In this document: in pieces, positions 7,626 to 19,488 of the stretch
Numbering within the stretch: the stretch's first letter is position 1
How the letters are laid out: each line of letters starts with the position of its first letter
NCBI RefSeq assembly: GCF_012911015.1
Contig: NZ_WVVV01000002.1
Span: forward strand, 306,680-370,679
Direction: 5' to 3'
DNA length: 64,000 nucleotides
Origin: Chelativorans sp. ZYF759
GTDB lineage: Bacteria; Pseudomonadota; Alphaproteobacteria; Rhizobiales; Rhizobiaceae
Notes under the pieces: generated by a model
Database searches by the model: none
Seen by the model: the letters and a program-made list of their open reading frames with translations, nothing else
What the model was told of the DNA's origin: nothing
Translations under genes and position numbers: made by a program

Positions 7626-7733
7626 CGCTCTTTCCGACATCCCCTCCACGCGCCAGAATCAAGCCAGGGGTCTGGCCAGTTCGATCTCGCCTCTGATCGG
7701 AATGCCAGAGGCACCAACTGGGCACAAGGCGCC

Positions 7734-8336
7734 CTACTGCCTCGGCCGCCGCCGCTGCGCCAGCCTGAAAAGCAGCACACCCAGCAGGACGGTGATGATC
7801 CCGGCGGTCAGGAATGCGATCGAATTGCCGAGCAGCTCCGCCAGCTGCGCTATGCGGCTCGAGAATGCGTAGCCGAGGCCGACATAGACCCCGACCCAGA
7901 TCGCCTCTCCGGCGGTGTCCCAAAGCGTGAAGCGCGCCCAGCCCATGCGCGTGGCGCCCGCCAGGAGGTTGACGTAGGGGCCGAGCGGGCTGAACAGCCA
8001 GGTGCTGAAGAAGACGCCAACGCCGCCCCACCGATCCACGATCCGTCGCGCCCTTCCGAACACGATGGCGCGATTCGGCTCGCTTTCCAGCCGCGCGGTC
8101 AAGGCTGCGCCACCGAACCTGCCGATGTGGTAGCCGGTCTGGTCGCCGAGAACCGCGCCGGTCAGCGCAGCCAGCAGGACATGCGTCGCGGAAAGATCGC
8201 CGGACGCGGCAAAGGCTCCTCCGGCAAGCATGACGAAGGACGTCGGGACCGGCAGGCCGAGACAGGAAAGATAGGTGGCAGCCAGGATCAGGACGATCCC
8301 GTAGGTCGAAACGAGACCGAAGGCGATCTCAGTCAT
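7734..8336 (-). CDS. DedA family membrane protein
   Basis: A 200-residue integral membrane protein starting MTEIAFGLVSTYG. It has the DedA (SNARE-associated, VTT) core: PVPTSFVMLAGGAFA, then GAVLGDQTGYHIGRFGG, and the re-entrant region FFSTWLFSPLGPYVNLLAGATRM. DedA proteins are linked to envelope homeostasis and polyprenyl- or phospholipid flipping. The start overlaps the end of the upstream 115-residue membrane protein by eight bases, so the two are translationally coupled. The longer in-frame start would read through that gene and is unlikely. Confidence 0.85.
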   Translation of the reverse strand: MTEIAFGLVSTYGIVLILAATYLSCLGLPVPTSFVMLAGGAFAASGDLSATHVLLAALTGAVLGDQTGYHIGRFGGAALTARLESEPNRAIVFGRARRIVDRWGGVGVFFSTWLFSPLGPYVNLLAGATRMGWARFTLWDTAGEAIWVGVYVGLGYAFSSRIAQLAELLGNSIAFLTAGIITVLLGVLLFRLAQRRRPRQ

Positions 8337-8676
8337 CGAGGTCGGCTCGATGGTCCAGAATGGCGGCGCGAAGGCTGGCCGCGATCTCATCGACGCTCTC
8401 GCCCCTCTCGGCGGCAATTTCCGCGACCGTCAGCCGGGGGCGCTCGCCGGTTTCGAGGTCGAGGGCCTCAGTCAGCACCTCGGGCGGCACGTTCCACGAT
8501 CGTGCGATATAGCGGATCGGCATCCACCCTTCGATCGTCTGTTCCTGATGCGCCGGATTGGCCCAGTGAAGCGTGAAGATGACGGTGCGAACGAGGAAGA
8601 ACGACGTCAGCGACAGCGCCACCAGAAAGACGATGAACAGCCCGCGGTGAGCGCGCCATAGCTGCGTGATGCTCAT
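8329..8676 (-). CDS. Membrane-anchored hypothetical protein upstream of DedA
   Basis: A 115-residue protein with one N-terminal membrane helix (residues 12-34, LFIVFLVALSLTSFFLVRTV). It is followed by a soluble domain with a possible helix-turn-helix-like stretch (IARSWNVPPEVLTEAL) and a glutamate/alanine-rich region with a second conserved-looking helix (TVAEIAAERGESVDEIAASL). A good GGGGAG site precedes the ATG. It overlaps the DedA gene, suggesting joint function. The family is not recognised. Confidence 0.65.
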   Translation of the reverse strand: MSITQLWRAHRGLFIVFLVALSLTSFFLVRTVIFTLHWANPAHQEQTIEGWMPIRYIARSWNVPPEVLTEALDLETGERPRLTVAEIAAERGESVDEIAASLRAAILDHRADLDD

Positions 8677-8791
8677 GTCGGGCGGCTCCCCGGCCTGTAT
8701 CGCGGTGAATCGGTTCGGTGCCGCTCGGCCGACGGTCGCTCACGCTGTCCCACGGGACAATCCGCCGATCGGGCGCTGCCGCTCCGACCCG

Positions 8792-9010
8792 CTACTTTCT
8801 CTCGCTGTCGGCCTGGTTCTTCAAGGTCAGATACATCAGACCCAGATAGACCGCCGGCACGATGCCGAGGATCATGAACTCCAGGAAGCCGGCTGGCGCG
8901 CATTCCATGCAGGCGAACCGATATGCCGTATAGGCCACGGCGGCCAGGATGATCGCCAGGCCCGTCCACCAGGCCATCATCGGATTGCGCGATCGGGTGT
9001 CGTTGGCCAT
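8792..9010 (-). CDS. Small two-helix membrane protein
   Basis: A 72-residue protein from MANDTRSRN with a GGGAGA site upstream. It has two hydrophobic helices (WWTGLAIILAAVAYTAYRFA and a stretch around LEFMILGIVPAVYLGLMYL) and a short loop with a CMEC pair, then a charged tail. It lies between the cupin gene and the DedA cluster on the same strand and may be part of that operon. The function is unknown. Confidence 0.6.
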   Translation of the reverse strand: MANDTRSRNPMMAWWTGLAIILAAVAYTAYRFACMECAPAGFLEFMILGIVPAVYLGLMYLTLKNQADSERK

Positions 9011-9057
9011 GTCCGGTTCTCCCTTTGGTGCCGCCGCGGACATGCGCGGGGCGACGG

Positions 9058-9453
9058 CTACTCGCTCGTCACGCCATCGAAATGCTCTTCGTGCGCATCG
9101 GCGTCGGCCTTGGTGGCGTGGACCGTTCCATGGCGATGCTCGGGTGGGGCGTAGAGGGTGTAGAGCCTGAGGGGCTCGCTCCCCGTGCTCTTCACATTAT
9201 GCCGGGCACCCGCCGGAACGATCATGGCCATGTCTGCTCCGATCTGGCTGACGACGCCATCGATCAGGATTTCTCCCGATCCCGCCTCGACGCGGAAGAA
9301 TTGGTCGCGGTCGTCGTGCACCTCTTCGCCGATTTCGTCGCCGGGCTGAATCGCCATCAGCACGAGTTGCAGGTTCTTGCCCGTGTAGAGAACGCGCCGG
9401 AAGTCGTCATTCTCCTCCGTCAGGTTCTCGATGTCGTCGACGAAACCTTTCAT
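9058..9453 (-). CDS. Cupin-domain protein
   Basis: A 131-residue single-domain cupin. The metal-binding pattern is present: motif 1 in GDEIGEEVHDDRDQFFRVEAGSG and motif 2 in IVPAGARHNVKSTGSEPLRLYTLY. The C-terminal PPEHRHGTVHATKADA is typical of small cupins that bind a metal through histidines. Substrate or reaction cannot be named. An AAGGAAG ribosome-binding site eight bases upstream supports the MKGFVDD start over the longer frame. It is the first gene of the minus-strand run toward DedA. Confidence 0.8.
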   Translation of the reverse strand: MKGFVDDIENLTEENDDFRRVLYTGKNLQLVLMAIQPGDEIGEEVHDDRDQFFRVEAGSGEILIDGVVSQIGADMAMIVPAGARHNVKSTGSEPLRLYTLYAPPEHRHGTVHATKADADAHEEHFDGVTSE

Positions 9454-9565
9454 GGGGTCTTCCTTGGTGTTCGAGGCATTCAGGGCATCCGCGTGGGTGC
9501 AAGGTCTCACCCTACAGGCTTGTTCGGGCGCAGCGTTGATCGCGATCAACTTCGCCTTCCCGCCT

Positions 9566-13059
<3,494 letters not shown>

Positions 13060-13063
<4 letters not shown>

Positions 13064-13353
13064 GTCTCGCGGGGCCTCGCCACCTGGCGCGAAGCCTCGA
13101 GGATGCGGCCGAACAACGCCGTGTCATGCACGGCGGCCACCTTCTCCCGCCCCGTCAGCCAGTCCAGGATTTCCTGGTCCTGCACCTCCAGCAGCGCCTC
13201 GAACTGCGCGAGTTCGTCATCCGACAGCGTCTCGATCTCGCGGTCGGCGAATCCGCCCAGCACAAGGTCGGTCTCGCGCATGCCTCGATGCCAGGCGCGG
13301 AAGCGTGCCCGCCGCCTGCGGTGATCGAGTTGGTCGCCCGGCTGTCCGCTCAT
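13060..13353 (-). CDS. sdhE: Succinate dehydrogenase assembly factor SdhE
   Basis: A 97-residue protein of the DUF339/Sdh5 family that promotes covalent flavinylation of succinate dehydrogenase. The RGxxE motif is present (WHRGMRETDLVLGGF), followed by the helical bundle with DDELAQFEALLEVQDQEILDWL. The start at MSGQPGDQ has an AAGGACAG site upstream and fits the family length. Its end overlaps the mfd start, a pairing conserved in rhizobia. It is divergent from recG. Confidence 0.92.
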
Positions 13354-13448
13354 GGAAGTTCTGTCCTTTTCGACGATGGCGCGCATATAGCGCGCGTGAT
13401 CTCCGATGTCAGCCTTGCGCGGCGATCCTGCCGACATATTGTGCCCCC

Positions 13449-15554
13449 ATGCGCCCATCCCTCCTCGATCCCCTCTTCGCCCCCGTCACGACGCTTTCCG
13501 GCATCGGGGAGAAGCTTGGCCATCTCCTGGCCCGCATCGTGCCCGTCGACACGGCCGGCCGCGAGCTGCGCGTCGGCGACCTGATCTTCGCCCTGCCGCA
13601 CTCGCTCATCGACCGGCGCAACCGGCCGGGCATCGCGCTTGCCCCCGAAGGCGCCATCGTCACGCTGGAAGTGCGCATCGACCGTCACCAGGCGCCGCCG
13701 CGCGGCTCCAGCGCCCCCTACCGCATCTTCGCCCATGACGAGACCGGCGAGATCGCGCTCACCTTCTTCCGCGCCAAGGGCGACTGGCTGGCCCGCCAGA
13801 TGCCCGAGGGCGAGACCATGCTGGTGTCGGGCCGCATGGAATGGTTCAACGGCCGCCCCTCCATGGTCCATCCGGACCACGTGGTGCCGATCGACAAGGC
13901 CGACGAGCTGCCCGAGATCGAGCCCGTCTATCCCGGCACCGCCGGGCTCGCCCCCAAGATCCTGCGCCGCGCCGTTGTCGAGGCGATCGCCCGCGTCCCC
14001 GCCCTGCCCGAATGGCAGGATGCCGCCTTCATGGCCAGACACTCTTTCCCGTCCTTTGCCGACGCGCTTGCCCGGCTTCACGCGCCCCGCGATGCCCATG
14101 ATTTGGCGCTCGAATCGCCTTCCCGCCGCCGCCTCGCCTATGACGAGATCCTGGCTGGCCAGCTGGCGCTGGCGCTCGTGCGGGCCCGCATGAAGCGCGC
14201 CGCCGGCATTCCCCTTCTGGGCGACGGCGCCATCGAGGCCAGGATCCGCGCCGCGCTCCCCTGGTCGCTCACCGCCTCTCAGGAGACCGCGCTTTCCGAG
14301 ATCAAGGAGGACCTTTCCTCGCCCGAGCGCATGCTGCGGCTGCTCCAGGGCGATGTCGGCTCCGGCAAGACTGTGGTGGCCCTTCTCGCCATGGCGCGCG
14401 CCGCCGAAGCCGGCCGCCAGGCGGCCCTCATGGCGCCCACGGAAATCCTCGCCCGCCAGCATTTCGCCACCATCGCGCCCTTGGCCGAGACCGTCGGCCT
14501 TCGCACCGCCATCCTGACCGGCCGCGAGAAGGGCCGCGAGCGCGCGGCCACCGCCGCTGCCATCGACGCCGGCGAGATCGACATCGTCATCGGCACCCAC
14601 GCGCTCTTCCAGGAAAGCGTCTCCTTCCGCGACCTGGCGCTGGCCATCATCGACGAGCAGCACCGTTTCGGCGTCCACCAGCGCCTTGCCATGACGGCCA
14701 AGGGCACCGCACCCGACATGCTGGTCATGACCGCCACGCCCATCCCGCGCACGCTGGTGCTGACCGCCTTCGGCGACATGGACGTCTCTCGCCTCACCGA
14801 AAAGCCGCCCGGCCGCCGCCCCATCCGCACCGTCACGCTGCCCGACGACCGCATCGACGAGCTCGTTGCCCGCATGGAGACGGCCGTGGCCGAAGGCCAG
14901 AAGATCTACTGGATCTGCCCGCTGGTCGAGGAATCCGAGGAGGTCAGGCTCACTTCCGCCGAGGAGCGCTTTGCGTCACTCAAACCCGTCTTCGGCGATC
15001 GCATCGGCCTCGTACATGGCCGCATGTCGGGCCGCGACAAGGACGAGGCCATGCGCGCCTTCAAGGCCGGTGAGACGCGGCTCCTCGTCGGCACCACGGT
15101 GATCGAGGTCGGCGTCGACGTGCCCGACGCCACCATCATCGTCATCGAACATGCCGAGCGTTTCGGCCTCGCCCAGCTCCACCAGCTGCGCGGCCGCGTC
15201 GGCCGCGGCGAAAAGCCCTCGAGCTGCGTGCTCCTCTACCACGACCCCTTGGGCGAAATCGCCCGCGCCCGCCTGGCCGTCATGCGCGACACCGAGGACG
15301 GTTTCCGCATCGCCGAAGAGGATCTGCGCCTGCGCGGCGAAGGCGAACTCTTGGGCACCCGCCAATCCGGCACCCCCGGCTTCCGCGTGGCCCGCCTCGA
15401 AGCCCACGGCGACCTGCTGGAAGCCGCCCGCGACGACGCAAGGCTCGTGCTTACGCGGGACCCGGAACTGGCGGGGGCGCGGGGGGAAGCGCTGCGGCTG
15501 TTGCTCTATATGTTCGGCCGCGATGACGCGGTGCGGTTGCTCAGAGCGGGGTAA
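13449..15554 (+). CDS. recG: ATP-dependent DNA helicase RecG
   Basis: A 701-residue helicase that remodels stalled replication forks and Holliday junctions. An N-terminal wedge/OB domain (residues 1 to about 200) precedes a superfamily-2 motor with Walker A GDVGSGKTV near 301, DEQH near 401 and TATPIPRT, and ends with the QLRGRVGRG motif and a RecG C-terminal region. The start MRPSLLDPLF gives the family length; the open frame extends upstream to 13062 only because of the high GC content. The Shine-Dalgarno is weak. It is divergent from sdhE. Confidence 0.95.
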   Translation: MRPSLLDPLFAPVTTLSGIGEKLGHLLARIVPVDTAGRELRVGDLIFALPHSLIDRRNRPGIALAPEGAIVTLEVRIDRHQAPPRGSSAPYRIFAHDETGEIALTFFRAKGDWLARQMPEGETMLVSGRMEWFNGRPSMVHPDHVVPIDKADELPEIEPVYPGTAGLAPKILRRAVVEAIARVPALPEWQDAAFMARHSFPSFADALARLHAPRDAHDLALESPSRRRLAYDEILAGQLALALVRARMKRAAGIPLLGDGAIEARIRAALPWSLTASQETALSEIKEDLSSPERMLRLLQGDVGSGKTVVALLAMARAAEAGRQAALMAPTEILARQHFATIAPLAETVGLRTAILTGREKGRERAATAAAIDAGEIDIVIGTHALFQESVSFRDLALAIIDEQHRFGVHQRLAMTAKGTAPDMLVMTATPIPRTLVLTAFGDMDVSRLTEKPPGRRPIRTVTLPDDRIDELVARMETAVAEGQKIYWICPLVEESEEVRLTSAEERFASLKPVFGDRIGLVHGRMSGRDKDEAMRAFKAGETRLLVGTTVIEVGVDVPDATIIVIEHAERFGLAQLHQLRGRVGRGEKPSSCVLLYHDPLGEIARARLAVMRDTEDGFRIAEEDLRLRGEGELLGTRQSGTPGFRVARLEAHGDLLEAARDDARLVLTRDPELAGARGEALRLLLYMFGRDDAVRLLRAG

Positions 15555-15569
15555 GCCCCCCACCTTCGG

Positions 15570-15639
15570 CATCCCAGGGCAAGCAGGCCGAAGGCCGTCG
15601 CGCAGACCCTGGGATCCATGCCTGAACAGCCAATGCCGC
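15570..15639 (+). repeat. Palindromic repeat E, family 2
   Basis: Stem ATCCCAGGG (15571-15579)/CCCTGGGAT (15607-15615) around a 27-base core rich in GGCC, followed by the tail ATGCCTGAAC and CAGCCAATGCCGC. It is nearly identical along its whole length to repeat H on the other side of the GIY-YIG gene, apart from paired stem changes, a one-base indel, one core change and one tail change. Confidence 0.88.
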
Positions 15640-15674
15640 GCAGGGCGCAACACCGGAACCGGCCATCCATCCCC

Positions 15675-15713
15675 GTTCAGACAGGGATCCTCGGGTCGAG
15701 CCCGAGGATGACG
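15675..15713 (-). repeat. Palindromic repeat F, family 2 flanks with a different stem
   Basis: The inverted tail GTTCAGACAGGGATCC (15675-15690) matches the family-2 tail at 14 of 16 bases. It is followed by a tight hairpin, ATCCTCGGG/CCCGAGGAT (15687-15695 and 15701-15709), with a TCGAG loop and the head GATGACG. With repeat E it forms an inverted pair, tail to tail, upstream of the GIY-YIG gene. Confidence 0.75.
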
Positions 15714-15768
15714 ACCCCCAGTGTGACCACCCCTCCCCTGTCCGGCCCCCAGCCGCTAATCTCTCGCC

Positions 15769-16056
15769 ATGACGGGCTATGTCTACATGCTGGCCAGCCA
15801 GAAGCGGGGCACGATCTATATCGGCGTCACCTCTTCGCTCGGCCGCCGCATCCCCGAGCACCGGGAAGGCACGGGCTCGCGCTTTACCGGCCGATACGGC
15901 GTGCGCCGACTGGTCTGGTACGAGGAACATGTCGACATCCGCGACGCCATCATGCGCGAAAAATCGCTCAAGCGCTGGAAGCGGCAGTGGAAGATCGACC
16001 TGATCGAGAAGACCAATCCCGACTGGGAAGAGCTCTTTCGCGGGTGGGGCTGGTAG
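15769..16056 (+). CDS. Single-domain GIY-YIG endonuclease (locus 2)
   Basis: A 95-residue GIY-YIG domain protein of the UPF0213/YhbQ type common in rhizobia. Catalytic residues have the same spacing as in the locus-1 protein: Y6 (YVYML), Y17 (IYIGV), R27, H31 and E64 (MREKSLKRW), and it ends with an aromatic tail (FRGWGW). The domain is a metal-dependent nuclease; it has no separate DNA-recognition module. Inverted repeat pairs stand on both sides: repeat F ends 55 bp upstream and repeat G starts 31 bp downstream. It interrupts an otherwise conserved recG to DUF502 neighbourhood. Confidence 0.9.
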   Translation: MTGYVYMLASQKRGTIYIGVTSSLGRRIPEHREGTGSRFTGRYGVRRLVWYEEHVDIRDAIMREKSLKRWKRQWKIDLIEKTNPDWEELFRGWGW

Positions 16057-16087
16057 GGCCCTTCCACGCGGGTTGCCCTTCACCAAC

Positions 16088-16150
16088 GTTCAGGCATGGA
16101 TCCCAGGGTCTCCATCTCGCTGCGCTCGCCTCCGCCCTGGGATGACGAAG
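16088..16150 (-). repeat. Palindromic repeat G, family 2, inverted
   Basis: Starts with the inverted tail GTTCAGGCATGGATCC (16088-16103). The stem is ATCCCAGGG (16100-16108)/CCCTGGGAT (16135-16143), then the head GATGACGAAG. It forms a head-to-head inverted pair with repeat H: its 16-base tail is the exact reverse complement of 16255-16270, and GATGACGAAG that of 16206-16215. Confidence 0.88.
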
Positions 16151-16205
16151 TGCGGAGGACATGGTCATCCGCCAGCGTTGGAATATGTCCAACCCACCCC
16201 ACGCG

Positions 16206-16282
16206 CTTCGTCATCCTAGGGCGAAGCAGGCCGAAGGCCGTCGCGGAGACCCTAGGATCCATGCCTGAACGGCCAATGCCGC
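16206..16282 (+). repeat. Palindromic repeat H, family 2
   Basis: Head CTTCGTCATC, stem ATCCTAGGG (16213-16221)/CCCTAGGAT (16250-16258), tail ATGCCTGAAC and CAATGCCGC. Compared with repeat E, one stem position has changed on both arms, so pairing is kept. The DNA between G and H (16151-16205) holds a further small inverted repeat, GGACAT/ATGTCC. The rest of 16057-16431 has no gene. Confidence 0.88.
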
Positions 16283-16431
16283 CAGGGGCGTGATCACCCC
16301 CGTGGAGCAATTCCCGCCCCCTCTCCCGCCAACCTCTTGATGCCATGCCCCTTTCCCCGCCCGCCAAATTTTTTCCATCCACACCCTCGGCCCCTGCCGC
16401 ACACTACGCCCTCGATCCACAGAGGCCCGGC

Positions 16432-16842
16432 ATGCGTTTCCACCCCACCCCCGCGAAGAACGCAAGGCAGCTCCGCCACCTCGCAACCCTGCTCTGCGCG
16501 CTGGCCGACCTGGCGGAACGCGCCGCGGGCCGCGCGCCAATCGTCTGCTGGCTCGTCATCGGGCTCATCCGACCCGCCGAAGCGGTCGCCCGCCACTATG
16601 TCGATGGAATTGCGCCCGGCGCAGCCCAGATGCCGGCGCCGCTTCGGCCGTTCGGCGGCGCAGAAGAGGCCCGTCGTCTGGCAGGGTGTCTTCGCTTCTT
16701 GGCCGCCACCCTCGCCGCATTGGCAAAACAGAGCCTTGACCTTTTTCCGGCAGCACCCGCGAACCGCCGGCCCGCCGACCGGGCCGCGCCATCGCCTGCC
16801 GGCGTCATGGCATGGCCGGCCCGGCAACCCTGTCCGCCGTAA
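16432..16842 (+). CDS. Hypothetical helical protein
   Basis: A 136-residue protein if it starts at MRFHPTPAKN; an upstream ATG at 16345 would add 29 residues of low complexity. Residues 12-56 form amphipathic to hydrophobic helices (LRHLATLLCALADLAERAAG, then CWLVIGLIRPAEAVARHYV). A second alanine/leucine-rich helix lies at 79-102, and the tail is proline-rich. The pattern resembles uncharacterised proteins seen in rhizobial genomes. It is convergent with the DUF502 gene, 20 bases apart. No function can be assigned. Confidence 0.5.
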   Translation: MRFHPTPAKNARQLRHLATLLCALADLAERAAGRAPIVCWLVIGLIRPAEAVARHYVDGIAPGAAQMPAPLRPFGGAEEARRLAGCLRFLAATLAALAKQSLDLFPAAPANRRPADRAAPSPAGVMAWPARQPCPP

Positions 16843-16862
16843 TGCGGCACGCCGCCGCCGCC

Positions 16863-17573
16863 CTATTCCACCGCCGTACGCCGGTCCTGTTCGGCCTTTT
16901 GGCGCGCTTCGGCGGCAAGCCGCTGCGTGGTCGCGTCATATTCGGGCGAGACGAGGCCTGCCGAAATCACCAGCTTGGCGCCCTCCTCCACGCTCATCGA
17001 CAGTTCGATGATGTCGGTCTTGGGCACGAAGAGCAGGAAGCCCGAGGTCGGGTTGGGCGTGGTCGGCAGGAAGACGGCCACCGTCTGGCCGGCCGCGTCG
17101 CCCACCTTGGCCTGCACCTCGCCGCCCGTCTCCGTGGCCATGAAGACCAGCGCATAGAGGCCCTTGCGCGGATATTCGATCAGCCCGACCTTCTGGAAGG
17201 TGTTGGACTTGTCGGAAAGCACCGTTTCCAGGATCTGCTTCAGGCCGTTGTAGATCGAGCGCACCAGCGGCATGCGCCCGACGATGAACTCGCCGGTCTG
17301 CACGATCTTGCGGCCGATGATGTTGGCGGTGAGAAAACCCACCAGCGTGATCAGCACCAGCCCGATGATCAGCCCCAGCCCCGGCACGCGGAACGGCACA
17401 TAGGTGTCGGGATTGTAGGTCGAGGGAATGTAGGGCACGACCCAGGAATCGACCCAGCCCACGAAGGACCAGATCAGCCAGATGGTGATGACCAGCGGCG
17501 CGCACACGATGAAGCCCGTGAAGAAATAGGTCCTCAGGCGGTGCATAAGGGAGTGTCTGGGTGTGTCGGTCAT
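16863..17573 (-). CDS. DUF502 family membrane protein
   Basis: A 236-residue protein with two membrane helices in the N-terminal half (residues 15-40, YFFTGFIVCAPLVITIWLIW; and 68-92, LGLIIGLVLITLVGFLTANI). A conserved periplasmic or cytosolic domain follows (PLVRSIYNGLKQILETV; FLPTTPNPTSGFLLFVPK), typical of DUF502, and then a charged C-terminal helix. The function is unknown. It lies downstream of glmS on the same strand, a common rhizobial arrangement, with a 91-base gap. Confidence 0.85.
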   Translation of the reverse strand: MTDTPRHSLMHRLRTYFFTGFIVCAPLVITIWLIWSFVGWVDSWVVPYIPSTYNPDTYVPFRVPGLGLIIGLVLITLVGFLTANIIGRKIVQTGEFIVGRMPLVRSIYNGLKQILETVLSDKSNTFQKVGLIEYPRKGLYALVFMATETGGEVQAKVGDAAGQTVAVFLPTTPNPTSGFLLFVPKTDIIELSMSVEEGAKLVISAGLVSPEYDATTQRLAAEARQKAEQDRRTAVE

Positions 17574-17664
17574 GGGTGGTTTCGAAGGGGCCCCGGTCTC
17601 CCCCTTCTAGGGCAAACCGGGCTGCTGTTGAATAGGCCAAATGCGGGCGGAAAGACCCGCGGGC

Positions 17665-19488
17665 CTATTCCACCGTCACCGACTTGGCGAGGTTGCGCGG
17701 CTGGTCGACATCCGTGCCCATCACCACTGCCGTGTGGTAGGCCAGCATCTGGATCGGCAGGGCGTGCACGATGGGCGCGCAGATCTCGGGCACGTTGGGC
17801 ATCACGATCGTCTCCATCGTGTCGACGCTGCAGGCCGCCGCCCCCTTCTCGTCGGTGATCAGGATGATGCGCCCGCCGCGCGCGGCCACTTCCTGCATGT
17901 TGGAAACGGTCTTCTCGAAGATGCGATCATGCGGCGCGATCACGATCACCGGCATGGTCTCGTCGATCAGCGCGATCGGCCCGTGCTTGAGTTCGCCCGC
18001 CGCATAGCCCTCGGCATGGATGTAGGAGATTTCCTTGAGCTTCAGCGCGCCTTCCATGGCCAGCGGATAGTTCGTGTCGCGGCCGAGATAGAGCACGTGG
18101 CGCACCTGGGAGAGTTCGCGCGCGACATGTTCGATCTGCTCCTGCAGCTTGAGCGCCTGGTTGATGTATTTCGGCACTTCCGAGAGCTCGCGCACCAGCC
18201 GCTTCTCGTCGTCGCTGGAGATCGTGCCGCGCTGCACGGCAGCCATCACCGCCAGCGAGGCCAGCACCGAGAGCTGGCAGGTAAACGCCTTGGTCGAGGC
18301 GACACCGATCTCGGGGCCGGCAAGGGTGGGGAAGATCGCGTCGGATTCGCGCGCCATGGTGGATTCGCGCACATTGACCACCGAGGCAATCGGCATGCCG
18401 ATCGCGCGGCAATAGCGAAGCGAGGCCAGCGTGTCGGCCGTCTCGCCCGATTGCGAGATGAATATCGCCGCGTCCTTGTCCGACAGCGGAATCTCGCGGT
18501 AGCGGAACTCGGAGGCGACATCGATGTCGACGGGCAGCCGCGCGAAGCGCTCGAACCAGTATTTACCGATCAGTCCCGCCAGATAGGCCGTGCCGCAGGC
18601 CGAGATCGCCAGCCTGTCGATGGCGGCGAAATCGAACGGCATGTCGATGGCTTTCACCGTGCCCGTGGTGAAGTCGAGATAGTTGGCCAGCGTATGGGAG
18701 ATCACTTCCGGCTGCTCGTAGATCTCCTTTTCCATGAAGTGGCGGTAGTTACCCTTGTCGACCAGGAAGCTCGTGCCCACCGATTGCTGGCGCTTGCGCT
18801 CGACCTTGCTGCCTTCCATGTCGAATATCTGCATGCCGTCGCGGCGCAGCACCGCCCAGTCGCCATCTTCCAGATAGGTGATGGAATCGGTGAAGGGTGC
18901 CAGCGCGATCGCGTCGGATCCCAGATACATCTCGCCCGTGCCGTGGCCCACGGCCAGCGGCGGGCCGTGCCTTGCGCCGACGATCAGGTTCTCCTCGCCG
19001 CCGAACATGATCGCCAGTGCAAACGCACCCTCCAGCCGCTTGAGCGCGGCGAAGGCGGCATCCACGGGCGCGGCCCCGCGTTTCAGCTCGCGCGAGACGA
19101 GATGGGCGACCACCTCGGTGTCGGTCTGCGAGGAGAACGTATAGCCGTCGGCCTTCAGCTCCTCGCGCAGCTCCGCGAAATTCTCGATGATGCCGTTGTG
19201 GACCACCGCCACTTCGGCGGAAAAATGCGGATGCGCATTGGTCTCGTTGGGCACGCCATGGGTCGCCCAGCGCGTATGGCCGATGCCGGTCGTCCCGCCC
19301 AGCGGGTCGGTGCCGATCAGCCGTTCCAGATTGACCAGCTTGCCCTCGGCGCGCCGCCGTTCCAGCCGGCCGTCGCTTATCGTGGCCACGCCCGCCGAAT
19401 CATAGCCGCGATATTCGAGCCGCTTCAAGGCGTCCACGATCAAGGGTGCGACAGGCTGGTTGCCCACGATCCCGACGATACCGCACAT
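17665..19488 (-). CDS. glmS: Glucosamine-fructose-6-phosphate aminotransferase
   Basis: A 607-residue enzyme that makes glucosamine-6-phosphate from fructose-6-phosphate and glutamine, the first step toward UDP-GlcNAc for peptidoglycan and lipid A. The N-terminal glutamine amidotransferase has the catalytic cysteine directly after Met (MCGIVGIVGN); two SIS sugar-isomerase domains fill the C-terminal half, with the SQSGETADT motif, and it ends AKSVTVE. It lies 175 bases downstream of glmU on the same strand, so the pathway enzymes are probably co-expressed. No glmS ribozyme is visible in the leader. Confidence 0.97.
   Translation of the reverse strand: MCGIVGIVGNQPVAPLIVDALKRLEYRGYDSAGVATISDGRLERRRAEGKLVNLERLIGTDPLGGTTGIGHTRWATHGVPNETNAHPHFSAEVAVVHNGIIENFAELREELKADGYTFSSQTDTEVVAHLVSRELKRGAAPVDAAFAALKRLEGAFALAIMFGGEENLIVGARHGPPLAVGHGTGEMYLGSDAIALAPFTDSITYLEDGDWAVLRRDGMQIFDMEGSKVERKRQQSVGTSFLVDKGNYRHFMEKEIYEQPEVISHTLANYLDFTTGTVKAIDMPFDFAAIDRLAISACGTAYLAGLIGKYWFERFARLPVDIDVASEFRYREIPLSDKDAAIFISQSGETADTLASLRYCRAIGMPIASVVNVRESTMARESDAIFPTLAGPEIGVASTKAFTCQLSVLASLAVMAAVQRGTISSDDEKRLVRELSEVPKYINQALKLQEQIEHVARELSQVRHVLYLGRDTNYPLAMEGALKLKEISYIHAEGYAAGELKHGPIALIDETMPVIVIAPHDRIFEKTVSNMQEVAARGGRIILITDEKGAAACSVDTMETIVMPNVPEICAPIVHALPIQMLAYHTAVVMGTDVDQPRNLAKSVTVE

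Noticed and set aside
7342-7872. A plus-strand open frame across repeats C and D
   Set aside because: It runs through palindromes and into the antisense of DedA; there is no ribosome site and the composition is that of the repeats.
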